From Flavivirga aquimarina (GTDB lineage: Bacteria; Bacteroidota; Bacteroidia; Flavobacteriales; Flavobacteriaceae): a DNA stretch of 45,439 nucleotides. The stretch lies in assembly GCF_030540835.1 (NCBI RefSeq), contig NZ_JAUOEK010000129.1, forward strand, positions 1 through 45,439. Direction: 5' to 3'. Below the pieces are notes generated by a model. The model did no database searches. It was not told where the DNA came from and saw nothing but the letters and a program-made list of their open reading frames with translations. Below are positions 42,892-45,439 of the stretch, in pieces (the stretch's first letter is position 1; each line of letters begins with the position of its first letter). Made by a program: the position numbers and the translations under genes.

Positions 42892-45297
42892 ATGAAAAAA
42901 ATTTGTACTAGTATAACCATATTATGTTTCCTTGTTTATGGTTTTGGACAAACTGGCAACATTAAAGGAAAAATAATTGATACGGAGGGAAAACCTGTCG
43001 AATTCGCGAATGTGATATTAAATAATACACAAAAAGGAACTATGACAGATATTAATGGGAACTATTCTATTAAAGCCATAGAAACAGGAGAATATATCCT
43101 ATCTGCCTCTTACATTACTTATAAAACATTAGAAAAAAGCATTATAATAAAGGGAGGTGAAACTCTAGAAGTAGATTTCATACTTGAAGCAAATGACATT
43201 GAATTATACGAAGTCGTAGTATCAGCTGGTAGAACCTCAGAAAAACTATCGGAAGTTCCAGCTTCAATTACAGTTGTAGGCTTAAAAGAATTAAAAAACT
43301 TGGGTACTAACACGACCAATATTAGTGATATTTTGGAATTTGCTGTACCAGGGCTGGCTCCAAGCACGGGTACTTTTTCAAGTTGGGGACAAAGCTTACG
43401 TGGTCGTAGAGCATTAGTAATGGTAGATGGTATTCCACAATCTACACCTTTACGTAATGGACTGGTTGATATAAAAAGTGTGCTGCCTAATGACATTTCA
43501 AGAGTTGAAGTTCTAAAAGGAGCCGCTGCTATTTACGGTAATGGTGGCGATGGCGGTATTATAAACTATATTACAAAGAATGCAAATAAAAACATTCCAA
43601 TTACAGGAAGTTCTAATGTATGGACTACAAGTAATTTATCAAAAACAGATGACGCTTTTGGCTGGGGAGTTCAGCAATCATTAAATGGTGGTTTAGATAA
43701 AGTTTCGTATTATATATCAGGAAGTTTTGAAAAAACGGGGACTAAGTATGATGGTAATGGAGACATAATATCTCCAACTTATGGTTTGGATAATACCAAA
43801 ATATTTAGTGTATTAGGAAAAATAGGCTACGAGATTAATGATAAACAGACTGTTGATGTTATGTTTAACCATTACAAGTCTAGTCAAGAAACGCCTTATG
43901 TAGCTCAGTTAGGAGCGCTAGAGATATATAACGCTTCTGGTGACTATAAAATCACTCCAACTATAGGTATTTTGCCCACAGCAGAAAACCCAATATCGGA
44001 GGAAGCTGTAGGCTCTGGAATTACAACTACGAATGCACAATTAAAATATGAATTAAGTGAAATATTTAATGGTACTACCAAGTTTGCTGCAGATTTATAT
44101 TATCAAAAGGGGAAAAATATTTTCTTTTATGATGCCACCTATTTTGATGGGGGAGGACAAACAGTTGTAAATACAGATAAATTAGGTTTTAGACCCATTT
44201 TAAACACTAAATTAAATTTAGAATTCCCTCTTACAATATCATTTACTTATGGGCTTGATTTATTAAAAGACAAAACCAACCAAGGTTTGTTAGATGGTCG
44301 TATTTGGGCACCAAACTTAGATTTATTAAGTATCGCGCCATTTGTTCAGGCAAAATTTAAATTTAAAGAGGATTGGGTTTTTAAAGCAGGCCTGCGTTAC
44401 GAAGATATGAGTGTAACCATTAAGGATTTTTCTACTTTACCAGTTTCACCAACTAGAGATGATAATTTTACCAACCCCATTGATATTGAAGGAGGAGAGT
44501 TAGAATTTTCCAACACATCTTTAAATGTAGGTATTAGGTATATTAAAAACGATGAATTTATTCCGTATGCCAGCTTTTCCCAAGGGTTCACGCTCCCAGA
44601 TATTGGAAGGGTAGTTAGAGGTGGAACTTCTACAAATGTTAATAATATTAACCCACAAGCTATAAAAACTAATAATTATGAATTTGGTTTCTTATCTAAA
44701 TTTAAACATGTAAGATTTGAAGCAGTCGGCTACTATAGTACTTCTAATCTGGGACTTAATCTTATTAGAATTGAAGATACCGATCAACTGGTACAGTCCA
44801 TGTCACCACAAAGTGTTTATGGGGCAGAGGTTTCGACAGATTTTACATTTTTAGATGACCATTTACAATTTGGCGTTTCGTATTCGTATGTAGAAGGCCT
44901 GGAACACGATCCTGAAGATGCGACTACCCTTACTTATATAGGTGGCGATGTTATTTCTCCTGCAAAAACAACAGCTTATATAAATGTTAGACCTTTAAAA
45001 AAGCTATCAACCTCACTAAGGTTGATACATGTTGGAGATAGAGAACGATTCAATGTAAACGAAAACGAAGGTGTTTTTACTTATAGTTATACCGAAGTGC
45101 CTGTAACAGGATATACATTGGTTAATTTTTCGAGCAGTTATAAAGCAACAGAAAAAATATCTATTTCATTGGGTATAAATAATTTATTTAATAAATTTTT
45201 CTTACCTCCTAGGTCGCAATGGGCATCAACAACAAGAACTTATAATTCAGCAGGAGAGGGAGTCAACGGTAGATTAGCTGTTAGCTATAACTTTTAA
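42892..45297 (+). CDS. TonB-dependent outer-membrane receptor (siderophore type)
   Basis: Receptor of 801 residues: signal peptide (about 1-20), CarboxypepD-regulatory-like domain (about 22-100, GNIKGKIIDTEGKPVEFANVIL), plug (about 110-230, SEVPASITVVG, MVDGIPQSTPLR, EVLKGAAAIYGNGGDGGIINYIT), and a barrel with typical siderophore-receptor signatures (YASFSQGFTLPDIGRVVRG, TNNYEFGFLSKF) ending in the aromatic LAVSYNF. It differs from the receptor at 32635 and may import another ferric siderophore or a variant of the same one. It has its own promoter and iron-box-like operator. It follows the oxygenase gene by 219 bases, a gap with no other gene. Confidence 0.92.
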   Translation: MKKICTSITILCFLVYGFGQTGNIKGKIIDTEGKPVEFANVILNNTQKGTMTDINGNYSIKAIETGEYILSASYITYKTLEKSIIIKGGETLEVDFILEANDIELYEVVVSAGRTSEKLSEVPASITVVGLKELKNLGTNTTNISDILEFAVPGLAPSTGTFSSWGQSLRGRRALVMVDGIPQSTPLRNGLVDIKSVLPNDISRVEVLKGAAAIYGNGGDGGIINYITKNANKNIPITGSSNVWTTSNLSKTDDAFGWGVQQSLNGGLDKVSYYISGSFEKTGTKYDGNGDIISPTYGLDNTKIFSVLGKIGYEINDKQTVDVMFNHYKSSQETPYVAQLGALEIYNASGDYKITPTIGILPTAENPISEEAVGSGITTTNAQLKYELSEIFNGTTKFAADLYYQKGKNIFFYDATYFDGGGQTVVNTDKLGFRPILNTKLNLEFPLTISFTYGLDLLKDKTNQGLLDGRIWAPNLDLLSIAPFVQAKFKFKEDWVFKAGLRYEDMSVTIKDFSTLPVSPTRDDNFTNPIDIEGGELEFSNTSLNVGIRYIKNDEFIPYASFSQGFTLPDIGRVVRGGTSTNVNNINPQAIKTNNYEFGFLSKFKHVRFEAVGYYSTSNLGLNLIRIEDTDQLVQSMSPQSVYGAEVSTDFTFLDDHLQFGVSYSYVEGLEHDPEDATTLTYIGGDVISPAKTTAYINVRPLKKLSTSLRLIHVGDRERFNVNENEGVFTYSYTEVPVTGYTLVNFSSSYKATEKISISLGINNLFNKFFLPPRSQWASTTRTYNSAGEGVNGRLAVSYNF

Positions 45298-45318
45298 AAC
45301 ATTTAATCGAAAAGAATT

Positions 45319-45339
45319 CCTCGAGGCTCTGCCTCGGGG
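45319..45339 (+). terminator. GC-rich hairpin after the second receptor gene
   Basis: CCTCGAGGC/GCCTCGGGG pairs at 8 of 9 positions around TCT, 21 bases after the stop codon. GC-rich in an AT-rich setting and followed by GTTTCC, so it may act as a weak terminator; it is also the left edge of the structured repeat. Confidence 0.5.
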
Positions 45340-45358
45340 TTTCCGTTGAAATTGTCAT

Positions 45359-45439
45359 TCCCGTGAAAACGGGAATCTAAATACAGAATTTCGGTTTTTG
45401 ACCTTTTTAGGTCAAAATGAAACCAGCGAAATACCTCTA
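45359..45439. repeat. Structured intergenic repeat, right copy (81 bp shared with the left end)
   Basis: Identical to bases 1-81. Here the first stem can be seen in full, ATTCCCGT/ACGGGAAT around a GAAA loop (45357-45376). The window stops at exactly the last matching base, so the length of the shared segment cannot be judged on this side. Confidence 0.85.

Overview
The window is AT-rich DNA from a member of the Bacteroidota, most likely a marine-type Flavobacteriaceae. The signs are SusC/CirA-style TonB receptors with a carboxypeptidase-regulatory-like N-terminal domain, many lipoproteins with a short spacer after the lipobox Cys, promoters of the Bacteroidota type (TAnnTTTG at -7), and scattered structured intergenic repeats. 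No rRNA, tRNA, CRISPR array, transposase or phage gene was seen. The two ends of the window carry the same 81 bases.

Layout. (1) 179-2437: a GH3 glycosidase lipoprotein. (2) 2458-7209, minus strand: a four-gene trans-4-hydroxyproline degradation operon (D-hydroxyproline dehydrogenase, hydroxyproline epimerase, 2-oxoglutarate semialdehyde dehydrogenase, pyrroline-hydroxycarboxylate deaminase) that ends in 2-oxoglutarate. (3) 7461-13770, minus strand: two operons, YHYH protein / MORN-repeat lipoprotein / SCO copper chaperone, and EF-hand protein / VTC-type polyphosphate polymerase / DUF4956 membrane protein / DUF2490 barrel / CotH kinase. The same promoter-like block (CACAAGTTT-N13-CATCTAA) precedes both operons and a decayed cotH remnant between them, so they look like one regulon. 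(4) 14573-20825, minus strand: thiS-thiC-thiE-like-thiD-thiE-thiG-thiH behind a clear TPP riboswitch; thiF is not present. (5) 20961-22442: 21-bp phased repeats, an unrecognised membrane-anchored protein with a HEATH (HExxH) motif, and a truncated Crp/Fnr regulator. (6) 22466-25182: cytochrome bd oxidase cydAB with a small GlsB/YeaQ-like membrane protein.

(7) 25641-45297: a large siderophore locus of the NRPS-independent (NIS) type. Minus strand from 40910: nitroreductase, PLP decarboxylase, NIS synthetase fused to a GNAT acyltransferase, lysine/ornithine N-hydroxylase, TonB receptor, DUF4374 lipoprotein. After a repeat-rich gap follow a second NIS synthetase, a MATE exporter, an acyl carrier protein and an AMP-ligase. 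Divergently on the plus strand lie a clavaminate-synthase-like 2-oxoglutarate oxygenase, which resembles lysine hydroxylases, and a second TonB receptor. The simplest reading is a hydroxamate siderophore built on cadaverine or hydroxycadaverine, with an extra carrier-protein-delivered acyl group.

The most unusual feature is between the divergent arms. The whole divergent promoter, including the first codons of both flanking genes, is present in three tandem copies of 234 bp (40870-41571). Each copy has a 19-bp 9-1-9 palindrome (best copy TTTATTTAGTCTAAATAAA) with the geometry of a DtxR/IdeR iron box, placed between oppositely facing -7 elements. A fourth copy of the palindrome sits at the start site of the second TonB receptor gene. 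This suggests iron-dependent control of the whole locus and amplification of its promoter.
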